Source of the DNA: Streptomyces koelreuteriae
GTDB lineage: Bacteria; Actinomycetota; Actinomycetes; Streptomycetales; Streptomycetaceae
Length of the DNA: 64,000 nucleotides
Assembly (NCBI RefSeq): GCF_018604545.1
Contig: NZ_CP075896.1
Location: forward strand, 1,054,001 to 1,118,000
Direction of reading: 5' to 3'
The translations under genes were made by a program, and so were the position numbers. The notes under the pieces are model-generated. The model made no database searches and was not told the DNA's origin. It saw only the letters and a program-made list of their open reading frames with translations. Positions 19,653 to 30,589 of the stretch are shown piece by piece. Positions within the stretch are counted from its first letter, which is position 1; the number at the start of each line of letters is the position of its first letter.

Positions 19653-21047
19653 ATGAGCGATACCTCCCGCACCTCCCACAGACGCCGCCCCGTGCGGCGG
19701 GCGTTGGTCGCCGTCCTCAGCACGCTCGGCCTCGCGGCGGCCGCCACCACCGCCTCCGCACCGGCCGCGAACGCCTCCGCTCCGCCGCCCCCGTCGGGCT
19801 GGACGCAGCTGTTCGTGGACGACTTCAACGGCGCCGCGGGCAGCGGCGTCAACACCTCCAACTGGCAGTACGCGACCGGCAAGGGCTACCCGGGCGGCCC
19901 GGCCAACTGGGGCACCGGCGAGATCGAGACCATGACGAGCAGCGCGGACAACGTCTCCCTCGACGGCAACGGCAACCTCCGCATCACCCCCCGGCGGGAC
20001 GCCGCCGGGAACTGGACCTCCGGCCGCGTCGAGACCAACCGCACCGACTTCCAGCCCCCGGCCGGCGGCACTCTCCGCGTCGAGTCGCGCATCCAGGTGC
20101 CGAACGTCACCGGGGCGGCGGCGAAGGGCTACTGGCCCGCGTTCTGGATGCTGGGCGCCCCCTACCGCGGCAACTACTGGAACTGGCCGGCCGTGGGCGA
20201 GTTGGACATCATGGAGAACACCCAGGGCATGAACACGGTGTTCGCGACCATGCACTGCGGCACCTCGCCGGGCGGCCCCTGCAACGAGACCAGCGGTATC
20301 GGCAGTTCGACGACCTGCCAGGGCACCACCTGTCAGGCCGGCTTCCACACCTACCGGATGGAGTGGGACCGCTCGACGAGCGTCGAGGAGATCCGCTTCT
20401 ACCTCGACGGCGTCAACTTCCACACCGTGCGCGCCAACCAGGTCGACGCGACGACCTGGAAGAACGCCACCGACCACGGCTTCTTCGTCATCCTGAACGT
20501 CGCGATGGGCGGCGGCTTCCCGGACGCCTTCGGCGGCGGCCCGGACGCCGGGACGCAGCCGGGCCACGCGATGGTCGTCGACTACGTCCAGGTGCTGTCG
20601 TCCGGCGGCGGCACCACGCCCCCGCCGACCGGCAACCGCGACGCCTACTCCGCCGTCCAGGCCGAGTCCTACGACGGCCAGTCCGGGGTGAGTACCGAGA
20701 CGACGACCGACTCCGGCGGCGGGCAGAACGTGGGCTCGCTGGCCAACGGCGACTGGCTGCACTTCAAGGGCGTCAACTTCGGCTCCTCCGCTGCCCGGCA
20801 GTTCAGCGCCCGGGTCGCGAGCGGTGCGGCGGGCGGCGTCAGCGGGCTGGTCGAGGTGCGGCTGGACAGCCGCAGCAGCGCGCCGGTCGGGAGTTTCGCG
20901 GTGGGCAGCACCGGGGGCTGGCAGTCCTGGCGGACGATCCCGGCGAACATCAGCTCCGTGACGGGCACGCACGATGTGTATCTGACCTTCACCAGCGGTC
21001 AGCCGCAGGACTTCGTCAACGTCAACTGGTTCACCTTCGGGCGCTGA
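19653..21047 (+). CDS. Secreted GH16 endo-beta-1,3-glucanase with C-terminal CBM6-like module
   Basis: Extracellular laminarinase-type glucanase of 464 residues. A Sec signal (RRALVAVLSTLGLAAAA, cleavage near ANASA) precedes the GH16 beta-jelly-roll. The catalytic motif GELDIMEN has the nucleophile and acid/base Glu flanking the Asp, and YWPAFWMLG lines the cleft. A Gly/Pro linker (SSGGGTTPPPTGN) near residue 315 leads to a CBM6-like module (YSAVQAESYDGQSGV to FVNVNWFTFGR). The product should bind and cut beta-1,3 or mixed beta-glucans from fungi or plants. It is monocistronic, with an operator upstream and a strong terminator downstream. Confidence 0.93.
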   Translation: MSDTSRTSHRRRPVRRALVAVLSTLGLAAAATTASAPAANASAPPPPSGWTQLFVDDFNGAAGSGVNTSNWQYATGKGYPGGPANWGTGEIETMTSSADNVSLDGNGNLRITPRRDAAGNWTSGRVETNRTDFQPPAGGTLRVESRIQVPNVTGAAAKGYWPAFWMLGAPYRGNYWNWPAVGELDIMENTQGMNTVFATMHCGTSPGGPCNETSGIGSSTTCQGTTCQAGFHTYRMEWDRSTSVEEIRFYLDGVNFHTVRANQVDATTWKNATDHGFFVILNVAMGGGFPDAFGGGPDAGTQPGHAMVVDYVQVLSSGGGTTPPPTGNRDAYSAVQAESYDGQSGVSTETTTDSGGGQNVGSLANGDWLHFKGVNFGSSAARQFSARVASGAAGGVSGLVEVRLDSRSSAPVGSFAVGSTGGWQSWRTIPANISSVTGTHDVYLTFTSGQPQDFVNVNWFTFGR

Positions 21048-21060
21048 CCCGATTCTCGGC

Positions 21061-21088
21061 AGGGGCTCCACGCGCGCGTGGAGCCCCT
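21061..21088 (+). terminator. Rho-independent terminator after the GH16 gene
   Basis: A perfect 28-bp palindrome, AGGGGCTCCACGCG and its complement with no unpaired loop in sequence, begins 13 bp after the stop codon and is followed by TTTTGCCTT. It also lies 30 bp past the end of the convergent AraC gene and can act for both strands. Confidence 0.88.
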
Positions 21089-21118
21089 TTTGCCTTGCTC
21101 GCCCTCAGCTGCTCGCCC

Positions 21119-22024
21119 TCAGCGCAGATCCGCCCGGAACGCCGCCGGGGTCTGGTCCGTGTGCTGGTGGAAGAACTTGGAGAAGTTGGCGGCGTCGGGG
21201 AAGCCGACCGCCGCGCCGACCCGGCCGATCGGCAGGTCGGTGTGGGCGAGGAGCCGCTTGGCCTCCAGCACGACGCGCTTGTCGATGAAGGCCTTGGGGG
21301 TGTCGCCGGTGGCGGCGCGGACCGCGCGGACCAGGGTGCGGCGGGAGTAGCCGAGGGCGTCGGCGTAGGCGCTGACGCTGTGGTTGGTGGCGAAGTCCCG
21401 CTCCACGGCGTCCCGGAAGAGGGTGAAGGTGGAGTCCGACCGCCGGCGTACCGACTCCGCCGAACTCGCGGCGAGATGGGCGAGCCGCAGCAGAAACGCC
21501 GTCAGCGAGTGGCGCAGGACGGCGGTGTGCAGGCTGAGCGGCAGGGTGGCGGTGTCCTCGTACTCGCGTCGCAGGTGGTCGAGCGCGGCGCGCAGTCCGG
21601 CGAGTTCGGCCGGGTCGGGACACAGCAGCGGCGGCAGGTCGTAGCGGTACAGGCCGGTGGCCTCGACAGTCGCGCGGGGCAGGAAGCCCGGCTGCATGGT
21701 GAGCACCGTTCCGCGGTACTCGCTCGTCCGCGAGAAGCGGTGGACCTGCCCCGGGCGGATCCACAGCAGGTCACCGGCCCCGGCCTCGTGTTCGGTGAAG
21801 TCGACCATGTGCCGGACCGGGCCCTCGGCGAACAGCATCACGACATGGAAGTCGATGCGGTGCACGCGCTCCAGCGGCGCGTCGGCGTGCCAGGTGCGGC
21901 CGGTGCCCATGGGGCCGACCTGCATGCCGACACCGCCGACGCTCAGCTCGACCGGAAAGGGGAACGTTCTGATCCCGTCGCCGTCCTCGATGGTTCTGCC
22001 CACCATGTCTGCCCTGTCCGCCAT
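21119..22024 (-). CDS. AraC-family transcriptional regulator
   Basis: Regulator of 301 residues. The N-terminal half is a cupin-like sensor (ERVHRIDFHVVMLFAEG, then GDLLWIRPGQVHRFSR) and the C-terminal half carries the paired AraC helix-turn-helix motifs (VSAYADALGYSRRTLVRAVRAAT and IGRVGAAVGFPDAANFSKFF). It is divergent from the pentose-phosphate operon, with an AT-rich intergenic segment containing candidate sites between them, so it may control that operon in response to a sugar. ATG at 22024 is used; ATG at 22006 is an alternative. Confidence 0.9.
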   Translation of the reverse strand: MADRADMVGRTIEDGDGIRTFPFPVELSVGGVGMQVGPMGTGRTWHADAPLERVHRIDFHVVMLFAEGPVRHMVDFTEHEAGAGDLLWIRPGQVHRFSRTSEYRGTVLTMQPGFLPRATVEATGLYRYDLPPLLCPDPAELAGLRAALDHLRREYEDTATLPLSLHTAVLRHSLTAFLLRLAHLAASSAESVRRRSDSTFTLFRDAVERDFATNHSVSAYADALGYSRRTLVRAVRAATGDTPKAFIDKRVVLEAKRLLAHTDLPIGRVGAAVGFPDAANFSKFFHQHTDQTPAAFRADLR

Positions 22025-22113
22025 GTCCGCCTCGCGCCGCCCCGTTCGCGCCCCGCGCCGCCTCCGGGTGTCCCACTTTCACCACACCCTGGCACACGGC
22101 GACCTTCCGTCGA

Positions 22114-22147
22114 AAAAGTCAGACTTTTAATTTTGAACACGTCAGAC
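22114..22147 (+). promoter_or_regulatory. Candidate AraC-type sites upstream of tkt
   Basis: This is an unusually AT-rich patch. AAAAGTC-A-GACTTTT (22114-22128) is a perfect palindrome, and GTCAGAC occurs at 22118-22124 and again at 22141-22147, 23 bp apart on the same face of the helix. Direct repeats at about two turns are usual for AraC-family binding. No clear -35/-10 pair could be fixed here. Confidence 0.45.
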
Positions 22148-22181
22148 CAGCCACTTCGCTCCTATCGAGGACTTCTTGAAG

Positions 22182-24257
22182 ATGAGCACGCAGACAGCGG
22201 ACCGCTTCGAATGGACCGAACTCGACCGGCGTGCCGTCGACACCGCCCGTGTTCTGGCGGCGGACGCCGTCCAGCGCGTCGGCAACGGCCACCCCGGCAC
22301 CGCGATGAGCCTCGCGCCGGCCGCCTACACGATCTTTCAGAAGGTGATGCGGCACGACCCCGCCGACCCGGAGTGGGCCGGCCGTGATCGCTTCGTCCTG
22401 TCCCCCGGCCACACCTCGCTGACGCTGTACACGCAGCTGTACCTCGCGGGCTACGAGCTGGGGCTGGACGACCTGAAGGCGTTCCGCACGCACGGCTCGA
22501 AGACGCCGGGCCACCCCGAGTACGGGCACACCGCGGGCGTGGAGACCACGACCGGCCCGCTCGGCCAGGGCGTCGCGAACGCGGTCGGCATGGCGATGGC
22601 GGCCCGTTACGAGCGCGGCCTGTTCGACCCGGAGGCCCCCGAGGGCGAGTCCCCCTTCGACCACACCGTCTGGGCGATCGTCTCCGACGGCGACCTCCAG
22701 GAGGGCGTCTCCGCCGAGGCCTCCTCCCTCGCCGGGCACCAGAAGCTCGGCAACCTGGTCTTCCTCTACGACGACAACCACATCTCCATCGAGGGCGACA
22801 CCGCGACCGCCTTCTCCGAGGACGTGCTGAAGCGGTACGAGGCCTACGGCTGGCATGTGCAGCGGATCGAGCCGCAGGAGGACGGCGACGTCGACGTACG
22901 GGCGCTGCACACGGCCCTGAGGGCGGCTCAGGCCGAGACCGGGCGCCCCTCGATCATCGCGATGCGCACGATCATCGCCTGGCCCGCCCCCAACGCCCGC
23001 AACACCGAGGCCTCCCACGGCTCGGCGCTCGGCGAGGACGAGGTCGCCGCCACCAAGCGCCTCCTCGGCTTCGACCCGGAGCAGACCTTCGAGGTCGCCG
23101 ACGAGGTGCTGGCCCACACCCGCGGAGCCCTGGACCGGGGCGCCGAGGCGCGTACCGCCTGGGACAAGCGGATCGCCGCCTGGCGCGGTGACAACCCCGA
23201 GCGGGCCGTCACCTTCGACCGCGTCAGCAAGGGCGAGCTGCCCGAGGGCTGGGAGGACGCCCTGCCGGTGTTCGAGCCGGGCAAGGCGGTCGCCACCCGT
23301 GCCGCGTCCGGCAAGGTCCTCCAGTCGCTCGGCGCGGTCGTCCCCGAGCTGTGGGGCGGCTCGGCCGACCTGGCCGGTTCGAACAACACCACCATCGACA
23401 AGACGTCGTCGTTCCTCCCGAAGGGCAACCCGCTGCCGGAGGCCGACCCGTACGGCCGGACGATCCACTTCGGCATCCGCGAGTTCTCCATGGCCGCGGA
23501 GATGAACGGCATCGCCCTGCACGGCAACACCCGGATCTACGGCGGCACCTTCCTGGTGTTCTCCGACTACATGCGCAACGCGGTGCGGATGTCGGCCCTG
23601 ATGCAGCTCCCGGTGACCTACGTGTGGACGCACGACTCGGTCGGTCTGGGCGAGGACGGCCCGACCCACCAGCCGGTCGAGCACCTGGCCGCGCTGCGGG
23701 CCATCCCGGGCCTGAACGTCGTACGCCCGGCCGACGCGAACGAGACCGCGACCGTCTGGGCCGAGATCCTCAGGCGGCACACCACCGATCCCGCCCCGCA
23801 CGGCCTCGCACTCACCCGCCAGGGCGTGCCCACGTATGCGCCGAACCCGGACGCGGCGCGCGGCGGCTACGTCCTGGCCGACTCCTCGACCGAGGTGCCG
23901 GACGTGGTGATCGTCGCCACGGGCTCCGAGGTGCAGCTCGCCGTCGCCGCCCGTGAGGCCCTGGAGGCCGAGGGGGTAGGCACCCGGGTGGTGTCGATGC
24001 CGTCGGTGGAGTGGTTCGAGGAGCAGCCGCGCGAGTACCGCGAGCGGGTGCTGCCGCCGTCCGTGAAGGCCCGGGTCGCGGTCGAGGCCGGGATCGGCCT
24101 GACCTGGCACCGGTTCGTGGGGGACGCGGGACGCATCGTCTCCCTGGAGCACTTCGGCGCCTCCGCCGACGCCGGAACCCTGTTCGCCGAGTTCGGCTTC
24201 ACCTCCGAGAACGTCGCCGCCGCGGCCCGCGAGTCCCTCGCCGCCGCGCGTGGCTGA
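22182..24257 (+). CDS. tkt: Transketolase
   Basis: Thiamine-diphosphate enzyme moving two-carbon units between ketose and aldose phosphates in the non-oxidative pentose-phosphate pathway. The 691 residues fit the family. The ThDP motif runs from [10 protein letters not shown] to DDNHIS, the N-terminal GNGHPGTAM and the [19 protein letters not shown] stretch with its catalytic Glu are intact, and [19 protein letters not shown] binds the substrate. ATG at 22182 has GAGGA 10 nt upstream; the TTG six bases earlier is less likely. First gene of a seven-gene operon. Streptomyces usually carry a second tkt-tal-zwf set elsewhere. Confidence 0.97.
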   Translation: MSTQTADRFEWTELDRRAVDTARVLAADAVQRVGNGHPGTAMSLAPAAYTIFQKVMRHDPADPEWAGRDRFVLSPGHTSLTLYTQLYLAGYELGLDDLKAFRTHGSKTPGHPEYGHTAGVETTTGPLGQGVANAVGMAMAARYERGLFDPEAPEGESPFDHTVWAIVSDGDLQEGVSAEASSLAGHQKLGNLVFLYDDNHISIEGDTATAFSEDVLKRYEAYGWHVQRIEPQEDGDVDVRALHTALRAAQAETGRPSIIAMRTIIAWPAPNARNTEASHGSALGEDEVAATKRLLGFDPEQTFEVADEVLAHTRGALDRGAEARTAWDKRIAAWRGDNPERAVTFDRVSKGELPEGWEDALPVFEPGKAVATRAASGKVLQSLGAVVPELWGGSADLAGSNNTTIDKTSSFLPKGNPLPEADPYGRTIHFGIREFSMAAEMNGIALHGNTRIYGGTFLVFSDYMRNAVRMSALMQLPVTYVWTHDSVGLGEDGPTHQPVEHLAALRAIPGLNVVRPADANETATVWAEILRRHTTDPAPHGLALTRQGVPTYAPNPDAARGGYVLADSSTEVPDVVIVATGSEVQLAVAAREALEAEGVGTRVVSMPSVEWFEEQPREYRERVLPPSVKARVAVEAGIGLTWHRFVGDAGRIVSLEHFGASADAGTLFAEFGFTSENVAAAARESLAAARG

Positions 24258-24285
24258 CCCGAACGCCCGAAAGAAGATGATCACT

Positions 24286-25422
24286 GTGAGCGAAGCGACC
24301 GCGAGCGCGGGAGCACTCAAGCGCCTCTCCGACGAGGGCGTGTCGATCTGGCTCGACGACCTGTCGCGCCGGCGGATCGAGTCCGGCAACCTGGCCGAGC
24401 TCGTCGCCACGAGGAACGTCGTCGGCGTCACCACCAACCCGTCCATCTTCCAGGCCGCCATCGGTTCGGGCGAGGGCTACGAGGCGCAGCTCGCCGACCT
24501 GGCGGTGCGGGGCGTCACGGTCGACGAGGCCGTCCGGATGATGACCACCGCCGACGTCCGCTCCGCCGCCGACATCCTGCGGCCGGTGTACGACGCCACC
24601 GGCGGGCGGGACGGCCGGGTCTCCATCGAGGTCGACCCGCGCCTCGCCCACGACACCACGGCGACCGTCGCCGAGGCCCGTCAGCTGGCCTGGCTGGTGG
24701 ACCGCCCGAACGTGATGATCAAGATCCCGGCGACGCAGGCCGGCCTGCCGGCCATCACCGAGGTGATCGGCGCGGGCATCAGCGTGAACGTGACGCTGAT
24801 CTTCTCGCTGGAGCGCTACCGCGAGGTCATGGACGCCTATGTCGCCGGCCTGGAGAAGGCCCAGGCGGCCGGTCTCGACCTGTCGGACATCCACTCGGTG
24901 GCCTCCTTCTTCGTCTCCCGCGTCGACTCCGAGATCGACAAGCGGCTGACGCTGCTGGGCACGGACGAGGCCCTCGCGCTGAAGGGCCGGGCGGCCCTGG
25001 CCAACGCGCGGCTCGCCTACGAGGCGTACGAGCAGGTATTCGCCGGGGCCCGCTGGCAGGCGCTGGGCGGGGCCCGCGCGAACCGGCAGCGCCCCCTTTG
25101 GGCCTCCACCGGTGTGAAGGACCCGGCATACAAGGACACCCTGTACGTGGACGATCTGGTCGCCCCCGGCACGGTCAACACCATGCCGGAGGCCACGCTG
25201 AACGCCGTCGCCGACCACGGTGACGTCCAGGGCGACACGGTCACCGGCGGTTATGCCCAGGCCCGCGCCGACCTGGCGGCCGTCGAGCGGCTCGGCATCG
25301 GGTACGACGAGGTGGTGCGGCAACTGGAGAACGAGGGCGTGGCCAAGTTCGAGGTGGCCTGGCAGGACCTGCTGGACGCGGTCACCAAGTCCTTGAACGA
25401 CAAGGGAGTTGACGCGGAATGA
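24286..25422 (+). CDS. tal: Transaldolase
   Basis: Transfers a dihydroxyacetone unit between sugar phosphates through a Schiff base. About 378 residues, the long actinobacterial form. The family motif [11 protein letters not shown] and the active-site Lys in [12 protein letters not shown] are present, as is [22 protein letters not shown] at 24286 is preferred because AAGAAG lies 9 nt upstream; ATG at 24277 directly abuts that sequence. It follows tkt by 28 bp and its stop overlaps the zwf start (ATGA). Confidence 0.95.
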   Translation: MSEATASAGALKRLSDEGVSIWLDDLSRRRIESGNLAELVATRNVVGVTTNPSIFQAAIGSGEGYEAQLADLAVRGVTVDEAVRMMTTADVRSAADILRPVYDATGGRDGRVSIEVDPRLAHDTTATVAEARQLAWLVDRPNVMIKIPATQAGLPAITEVIGAGISVNVTLIFSLERYREVMDAYVAGLEKAQAAGLDLSDIHSVASFFVSRVDSEIDKRLTLLGTDEALALKGRAALANARLAYEAYEQVFAGARWQALGGARANRQRPLWASTGVKDPAYKDTLYVDDLVAPGTVNTMPEATLNAVADHGDVQGDTVTGGYAQARADLAAVERLGIGYDEVVRQLENEGVAKFEVAWQDLLDAVTKSLNDKGVDAE

Positions 25423-27110
25423 GCGAGGGCATCCCCCAGACGGCCATCCCCCAGACGGCCGAACAGGAGACCAAGGGGACCAAGGAGGAGAAGGAGGCCG
25501 TGGCGGCCCAGGAGGCGGCCGGGGTCGAGCCGACCGGGGTGGACGGCGCGGCCCGGGCCGTCGTCCCGCCCACGGAGTTCACCGAGGCCGACTTCGTCAA
25601 CCCTCTGCGCGACGCGCGCGACCGCCGACTGCCGAGGATCGCGGGCCCGTCCGGGCTCGTCATCTTCGGCGTGACCGGCGACCTGTCCCGCAAGAAGCTG
25701 ATGCCGGCCGTGTACGACCTGGCCAACCGCGGTCTGCTGCCGCCGGGCTTCTCGCTGGTGGGCTTCGCCCGCCGGGACTGGGAGGACCAGGACTTCGCGC
25801 AGGTGGTGCACGACGCGGTCCGTGAGCACGCCCGGACCCCGTTCCGCGAGGAGGTCTGGCAGCAGCTCTCCGAGGGCATGCGGTTCATCCCGGGCGACTT
25901 CGACGACGACATGGCGTTCAAGCAGCTGCGCTCCGCCGTCGAGGAGCTGGACGCCTCCCGGGGCACCAGCGGCAACTACGCCTTCTACCTCTCGGTGCCG
26001 CCGAAGTTCTTCCCGAAGGTCGCCCAGCAGCTCAAGAAGCACGGGCTGGCGAACGCCCCCGACGGCTCCTGGCGCCGCGCGGTCATCGAAAAGCCGTTCG
26101 GGCACGATCTGGAGTCGGCCGAGGAGCTGAACACGATCGTGCACGACGTGTTCGACCCGGAGCAGGTCTTCCGGATCGACCACTACCTGGGCAAGGAGAC
26201 CGTCCAGAACATCCTGGCGCTGCGCTTCGCCAACCAGATGTTCGAACCGATCTGGAACCGGTCGTACGTCGACCATGTGCAGATCACCATGGCCGAGGAC
26301 ATCGGCATCGGCGGCCGCGCGGGGTACTACGACGGGATCGGCGCCGCCCGTGACGTCATCCAGAACCATCTGCTCCAGCTGATGGCGCTCACCGCGATGG
26401 AGGAGCCGGCCGCCTTCGACGCGGCGTCGCTGCTCACCGAGAAGCTCAAGGTGCTGCGGGCCGTGCAGTTGCCGGAGGACCTCGGGAAGAACACCGTGCG
26501 CGGGCAGTACGCGGCGGCCTGGCAGGGCGGCGCGAAGGTCGGCGGCTATCTGGACGAGGACGGCATCGACGCCTCGTCGAAGACCGACACCTACGCCGCG
26601 ATCAGGCTCCAGGTGGACAACCGCCGCTGGGCGGGCGTCCCGTTCTACCTGCGCACCGGCAAGCGGCTCGGCCGCCGGGTGACGGAGATCGCCGTGGTGT
26701 TCCAGCGGGCCCCGCACTCCCCGTTCGACTCCACCGCGACCGAGGAGCTCGGCGCCAACGCGATCGTCATCCGCGTACAGCCGGACGAGGGCATGACGGT
26801 CCGGTTCGGATCCAAGGTGCCGGGTACGTCGATGGAGATCCGGGACGTGACGATGGACTTCGCCTACGGCGAGTCGTTCACCGAATCGAGCCCGGAGGCG
26901 TACGAACGGCTGATCCTTGACGTCCTCCTGGGCGACGCCAATCTGTTCCCCCGTCACCAGGAAGTGGAAGAGTCCTGGAAGATCCTCGACCCGATCGAGC
27001 GCTACTGGGCCACGCACGGCAGGCCGGCGCAGTACGCCTCGGGGAGCTGGGGACCCGCGGAAGCCGACGAGATGCTCGCACGAGACGGACGGAGCTGGCG
27101 CAGGCCATGA
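25419..27110 (+). CDS. zwf: Glucose-6-phosphate 1-dehydrogenase with N-terminal extension
   Basis: Oxidises glucose 6-phosphate to 6-phosphogluconolactone, usually with NADP. The Rossmann motif [18 protein letters not shown], the substrate loop IEKPFGHDL and the active-site signature [13 protein letters not shown] are all intact. At 563 residues it exceeds the common 505 to 515, because about 55 residues of low-complexity sequence precede the fold, including the duplicated segment [10 protein letters not shown]. The ATG overlaps the tal stop. The partner OpcA is encoded next, again with an ATGA overlap, implying coupled translation of enzyme and assembly factor. Confidence 0.97.
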   Translation: MSEGIPQTAIPQTAEQETKGTKEEKEAVAAQEAAGVEPTGVDGAARAVVPPTEFTEADFVNPLRDARDRRLPRIAGPSGLVIFGVTGDLSRKKLMPAVYDLANRGLLPPGFSLVGFARRDWEDQDFAQVVHDAVREHARTPFREEVWQQLSEGMRFIPGDFDDDMAFKQLRSAVEELDASRGTSGNYAFYLSVPPKFFPKVAQQLKKHGLANAPDGSWRRAVIEKPFGHDLESAEELNTIVHDVFDPEQVFRIDHYLGKETVQNILALRFANQMFEPIWNRSYVDHVQITMAEDIGIGGRAGYYDGIGAARDVIQNHLLQLMALTAMEEPAAFDAASLLTEKLKVLRAVQLPEDLGKNTVRGQYAAAWQGGAKVGGYLDEDGIDASSKTDTYAAIRLQVDNRRWAGVPFYLRTGKRLGRRVTEIAVVFQRAPHSPFDSTATEELGANAIVIRVQPDEGMTVRFGSKVPGTSMEIRDVTMDFAYGESFTESSPEAYERLILDVLLGDANLFPRHQEVEESWKILDPIERYWATHGRPAQYASGSWGPAEADEMLARDGRSWRRP

Positions 27111-28042
27111 AGATCGACCTGACCGACACCACGGCAAGCAAGATCAACAAGGCGCTGGTGCAGGGGCGCCGGGCCATCGGCACTCCCGCCGTGGGCATGG
27201 TCCTGACGATGGTGATCGTCACGGACGAGGAGAACGCCTACGACGCGATCAAGGCGGCCGAGGAGGCGTCGCACGAGCACCCCTCGCGCACCCTGGTCGT
27301 CATCAAGCGGCACGCCCGCACCCCGCGCGACCGCCAGTCCTCCCGGCTGGACGCCGAGGTCCGGGTGGGCGCCGACGCGGGCACCGGCGAGACGGTGATC
27401 CTGCGGACCTACGGCGAGGTGTCCGACCACGCCGACTCGGTGGTGCTGCCGCTGCTGCTGCCGGACGCGCCGGTGGTGGTGTGGTGGCCGGTGGACGCCC
27501 CCGAGGTGCCCTCCAAGGACCCGCTGGGGGCGCTGGCCCAGCGGCGGATCACCGACCTGTACGCCGTGGAGAACCCCCTGGAGACGCTGCGGGCCCGGGT
27601 CCGCTCCTACGCGCCCGGCGACACCGACCTCGCCTGGACCCGGCTGACGCCCTGGCGTTCGATGCTGGCGGCGGCGCTGGACCAGGCCCGGGCGCGGATC
27701 ACCTCGGCGGCCGTGGAGGCCGAGGCCGAGAACCCGGCCGCCGAGCTGCTGGCCCGCTGGCTGGAGGCCCGGCTGCACGTCTCGGTCGACCGGGTGGTCA
27801 CCGCCGGGCCGGTCGTCACGGCCGTGCGTCTGGGCACCGAGAACGGCGAGATCGTCATCGACCGCCCCGAGGGCCCGCTGGCCACGCTGACCCTGCCGGG
27901 CCAGCCCTCCCGCACCCTGGCACTGAAGGTCCGTGCCACCTCCGAACTCATCGCCGAGGAGCTCAGGCGCCTCGACGCCGACGAGATGTACGCCATCGCC
28001 CTGAACGGCGAGGCAACCGAGGAGACCCCCGCTCATGTCTGA
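27107..28042 (+). CDS. opcA: Glucose-6-phosphate dehydrogenase assembly protein OpcA
   Basis: Accessory protein needed for assembly or activity of G6PDH in cyanobacteria and actinobacteria; 311 residues. The OpcA-family stretch [13 protein letters not shown], the [11 protein letters not shown] region and the segment [29 protein letters not shown] are recognisable. It overlaps zwf by 4 bp and pgi by 8 bp, so production is tied to its client. No catalytic residues are expected. Confidence 0.95.
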   Translation: MKIDLTDTTASKINKALVQGRRAIGTPAVGMVLTMVIVTDEENAYDAIKAAEEASHEHPSRTLVVIKRHARTPRDRQSSRLDAEVRVGADAGTGETVILRTYGEVSDHADSVVLPLLLPDAPVVVWWPVDAPEVPSKDPLGALAQRRITDLYAVENPLETLRARVRSYAPGDTDLAWTRLTPWRSMLAAALDQARARITSAAVEAEAENPAAELLARWLEARLHVSVDRVVTAGPVVTAVRLGTENGEIVIDRPEGPLATLTLPGQPSRTLALKVRATSELIAEELRRLDADEMYAIALNGEATEETPAHV

Positions 28043-29699
28043 CTCCCCCTCCGGCTCCCCCGAGCTCACCCGGCGGCCCGAGTGGACCGCCCTGGAGGAC
28101 CACCGCAAGGACGCCCTGCCGCAGCCCGACCTGCGTGAGCTGTTCGCGGCCGACCCGGGGCGCGCCGAGCGCTACGTCGTCCGCGTGGGCGATCTGCGCA
28201 TCGACTACTCCAAGCACCTGGTCACCGACGAGACGCTGGCCCTGCTCCAGGAGCTGGCCGCCGCCACCGACGTGTTCGGGCTGCGCGACGCGATGTTCCG
28301 CGGCGAGCGGATCAACGTCACCGAGGACCGTGCCGTGCTGCACACCGCGCTGCGCGCCCCGCGGGACGCGGTGGTCGAGGTCGACGGCGAGAACGTCGTC
28401 CCGGGTGTGCACGCGGTGCTGGACAAGATGGCCGGCTTCGCCGACCGCGTCCGCTCCGGGGAGTGGACCGGCCACACCGGCAAGCGCATCCGCAACGTCG
28501 TCAACATCGGCATCGGCGGCTCCGACCTGGGCCCGGCGATGGCGTACGAGGCGCTGCGGCCGTTCACCGACCGGGAGCTGACGTTCCGCTTCGTGTCGAA
28601 CGTGGACGGCTCCGACCTCCACGAGGCCGTGCGCGACCTGGACCCGGCGGAGACGCTGTTCATCGTCGCGTCCAAGACCTTCACCACCATCGAGACGATC
28701 ACCAACGCGACCTCGGCGCGCTCCTGGCTGCTCAAGGGCCTGGGCGGCGACGAGAAGGCGGTCGCGAAGCACTTCGTGGCGCTCTCGACGAACTCCGAGA
28801 AGGTCGCCGGGTTCGGCATCGACGTCGACAACATGTTCGAGTTCTGGGACTGGGTCGGCGGCCGCTACTCGTACGACTCCGCGATCGGCCTGTCCCTGAT
28901 GATCGCCATCGGCCCGGACCGCTTCCGGGAGATGCTCGACGGCTTCCGCATCGTCGACGAGCACTTCCGCAACGCCCCCGCCGAGGCCAACGCCCCGCTG
29001 CTGCTGGGCCTGCTCGGCATCTGGTACGGCAACTTCCACGACGCCCAGTCGCACGCGGTGCTGCCCTACAGCCACTACCTGTCCAAGTTCACCGCCTACC
29101 TCCAGCAGCTCGACATGGAGTCCAACGGCAAGTCGGTGGACCGCGAGGGCCGGCCCGTGCGGTGGCAGACGGGGCCGGTGGTGTGGGGCACGCCCGGCAC
29201 CAACGGGCAGCACGCCTACTACCAGCTCATCCACCAGGGCACCAAGCTCATCCCGGCGGACTTCATCGGCTTCGCCCGGCCCGTCGCCGAACTGAGCGAC
29301 GGACTGAAGGCACAGCACGACCTGCTGATGGCCAATCTGTTCGCGCAGGGGCAGGCGCTCGCCTTCGGCAAGACCGCCGAGGAGGTGCGGGCCGAGGGCG
29401 TGCCCGAGGAGCAGGTGCCGCACCGCACCTTCCGGGGCAACCACCCGACCACGACGATCCTGGCCGGCGAACTGACCCCGTCGGTCCTCGGCCAGCTGGT
29501 CGCCCTCTACGAGCACAAGGTGTTCGTGCAGGGCGCGGTGTGGAACATCGACTCCTTCGACCAGTGGGGCGTCGAGCTCGGCAAGGTCCTCGCCAAGCGC
29601 GTCGAGCCCGCCCTGACCGAGGGCGCCGATGTCCCCGGTCTCGACCCGTCCACGGCCGCGCTGGTGGCCGCCTACCGCAATCTTCGGGAAGTGAACTGA
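28035..29699 (+). CDS. pgi: Glucose-6-phosphate isomerase
   Basis: Interconverts glucose 6-phosphate and fructose 6-phosphate, letting fructose 6-phosphate be recycled into the oxidative branch. The 554-residue length is normal for bacteria. Signatures: [18 protein letters not shown], the phosphate-binding [22 protein letters not shown], and [21 protein letters not shown]. It starts inside the end of opcA and ends one base before gnd. Confidence 0.97.
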   Translation: MSDSPSGSPELTRRPEWTALEDHRKDALPQPDLRELFAADPGRAERYVVRVGDLRIDYSKHLVTDETLALLQELAAATDVFGLRDAMFRGERINVTEDRAVLHTALRAPRDAVVEVDGENVVPGVHAVLDKMAGFADRVRSGEWTGHTGKRIRNVVNIGIGGSDLGPAMAYEALRPFTDRELTFRFVSNVDGSDLHEAVRDLDPAETLFIVASKTFTTIETITNATSARSWLLKGLGGDEKAVAKHFVALSTNSEKVAGFGIDVDNMFEFWDWVGGRYSYDSAIGLSLMIAIGPDRFREMLDGFRIVDEHFRNAPAEANAPLLLGLLGIWYGNFHDAQSHAVLPYSHYLSKFTAYLQQLDMESNGKSVDREGRPVRWQTGPVVWGTPGTNGQHAYYQLIHQGTKLIPADFIGFARPVAELSDGLKAQHDLLMANLFAQGQALAFGKTAEEVRAEGVPEEQVPHRTFRGNHPTTTILAGELTPSVLGQLVALYEHKVFVQGAVWNIDSFDQWGVELGKVLAKRVEPALTEGADVPGLDPSTAALVAAYRNLREVN

Positions 29700-29700
29700 C

Positions 29701-30585
29701 ATGCAGATCGGACTTGTGGGTCTCGGCAAGATGGGCGGCAACATGCGCGAGCGCCTGCGCAACGCCGGCCACACCGTCATCGGCTACGACACCAACCCCG
29801 AGAAGTCGGACGCCGACAGCCTGGCCGACCTCGTCAACCAGCTCGACGCGCCGCGCACGGTCTGGGTCATGGTCCCGGCCGGCGACGCCACCCAGCACGT
29901 CATCGACCAGCTCGCGGGCCTCCTCAAGCCGTACGACACGGTCGTCGACGGCGGCAACTCCCGCTGGACGGACGACGAGAAGCACGCCGAGGAGCTGGGC
30001 AAGCGCGGCATCGGCTTCGTCGACGCCGGTGTCTCCGGCGGCGTGTGGGGCCTGAAGAACGGCTACGCCCTGATGGTCGGCGGCGAGAAGGAGTACGTCG
30101 ACCCGCTGCGGCCGATCTTCGAGGCGCTCAAGCCGGAGGGTCCGTACGGCTTCGTCCACGCGGGCAAGGTGGGCGCCGGGCACTTCGCGAAGATGGTCCA
30201 CAACGGCATCGAGTACGCGATGATGCAAGCCTACGCCGAGGGCTGGGAGCTGCTGGAGGCCGTGGACTCGGTGGACAACGTCCGCGAGGTGTTCCGCTCC
30301 TGGCAGGAGGGCACCGTCATCCGCTCCTGGCTGCTGGATCTGGCGGTGGACGCCCTGGACGAGGACGAGCACCTGGAGGAGCTCCGGGGCTATGCCCAGG
30401 ACTCCGGCGAGGGACGCTGGACCGTGGAGGCCGCGATCGACAACTCCGTCCCGCTGCCCGCGATCACCGCCTCCCTCTTCTCCCGGTTCGCCTCCCGTCA
30501 GGACGACTCGCCGCAGATGAAGATGATCGCGGCACTGCGCAACCAGTTCGGCGGCCACGCCGTCGAGTCCGTGAAGAAGGCGTAG
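29701..30585 (+). CDS. gnd: 6-phosphogluconate dehydrogenase, short NAD-type
   Basis: Oxidatively decarboxylates 6-phosphogluconate to ribulose 5-phosphate. Only 294 residues, which is the short GndA-like form rather than the about 470-residue form. The Rossmann motif GLVGLGKMGGNM is followed by IGYDTNPEK, where Asp30 at the end of the second strand favours NAD over NADP. The substrate motif GGVWGLKNGYALMVGG and catalytic Lys region AGKVGAGHFAKMVHNGIEY are present. Using NAD here would let the cycle feed respiration as well as NADPH. Confidence 0.95.
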   Translation: MQIGLVGLGKMGGNMRERLRNAGHTVIGYDTNPEKSDADSLADLVNQLDAPRTVWVMVPAGDATQHVIDQLAGLLKPYDTVVDGGNSRWTDDEKHAEELGKRGIGFVDAGVSGGVWGLKNGYALMVGGEKEYVDPLRPIFEALKPEGPYGFVHAGKVGAGHFAKMVHNGIEYAMMQAYAEGWELLEAVDSVDNVREVFRSWQEGTVIRSWLLDLAVDALDEDEHLEELRGYAQDSGEGRWTVEAAIDNSVPLPAITASLFSRFASRQDDSPQMKMIAALRNQFGGHAVESVKKA

Positions 30586-30589
30586 CACC

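Noticed and set aside
22119..24461. Long minus-strand frame opposite tkt
   Set aside because: Antisense of a highly conserved transketolase; no motif of its own.
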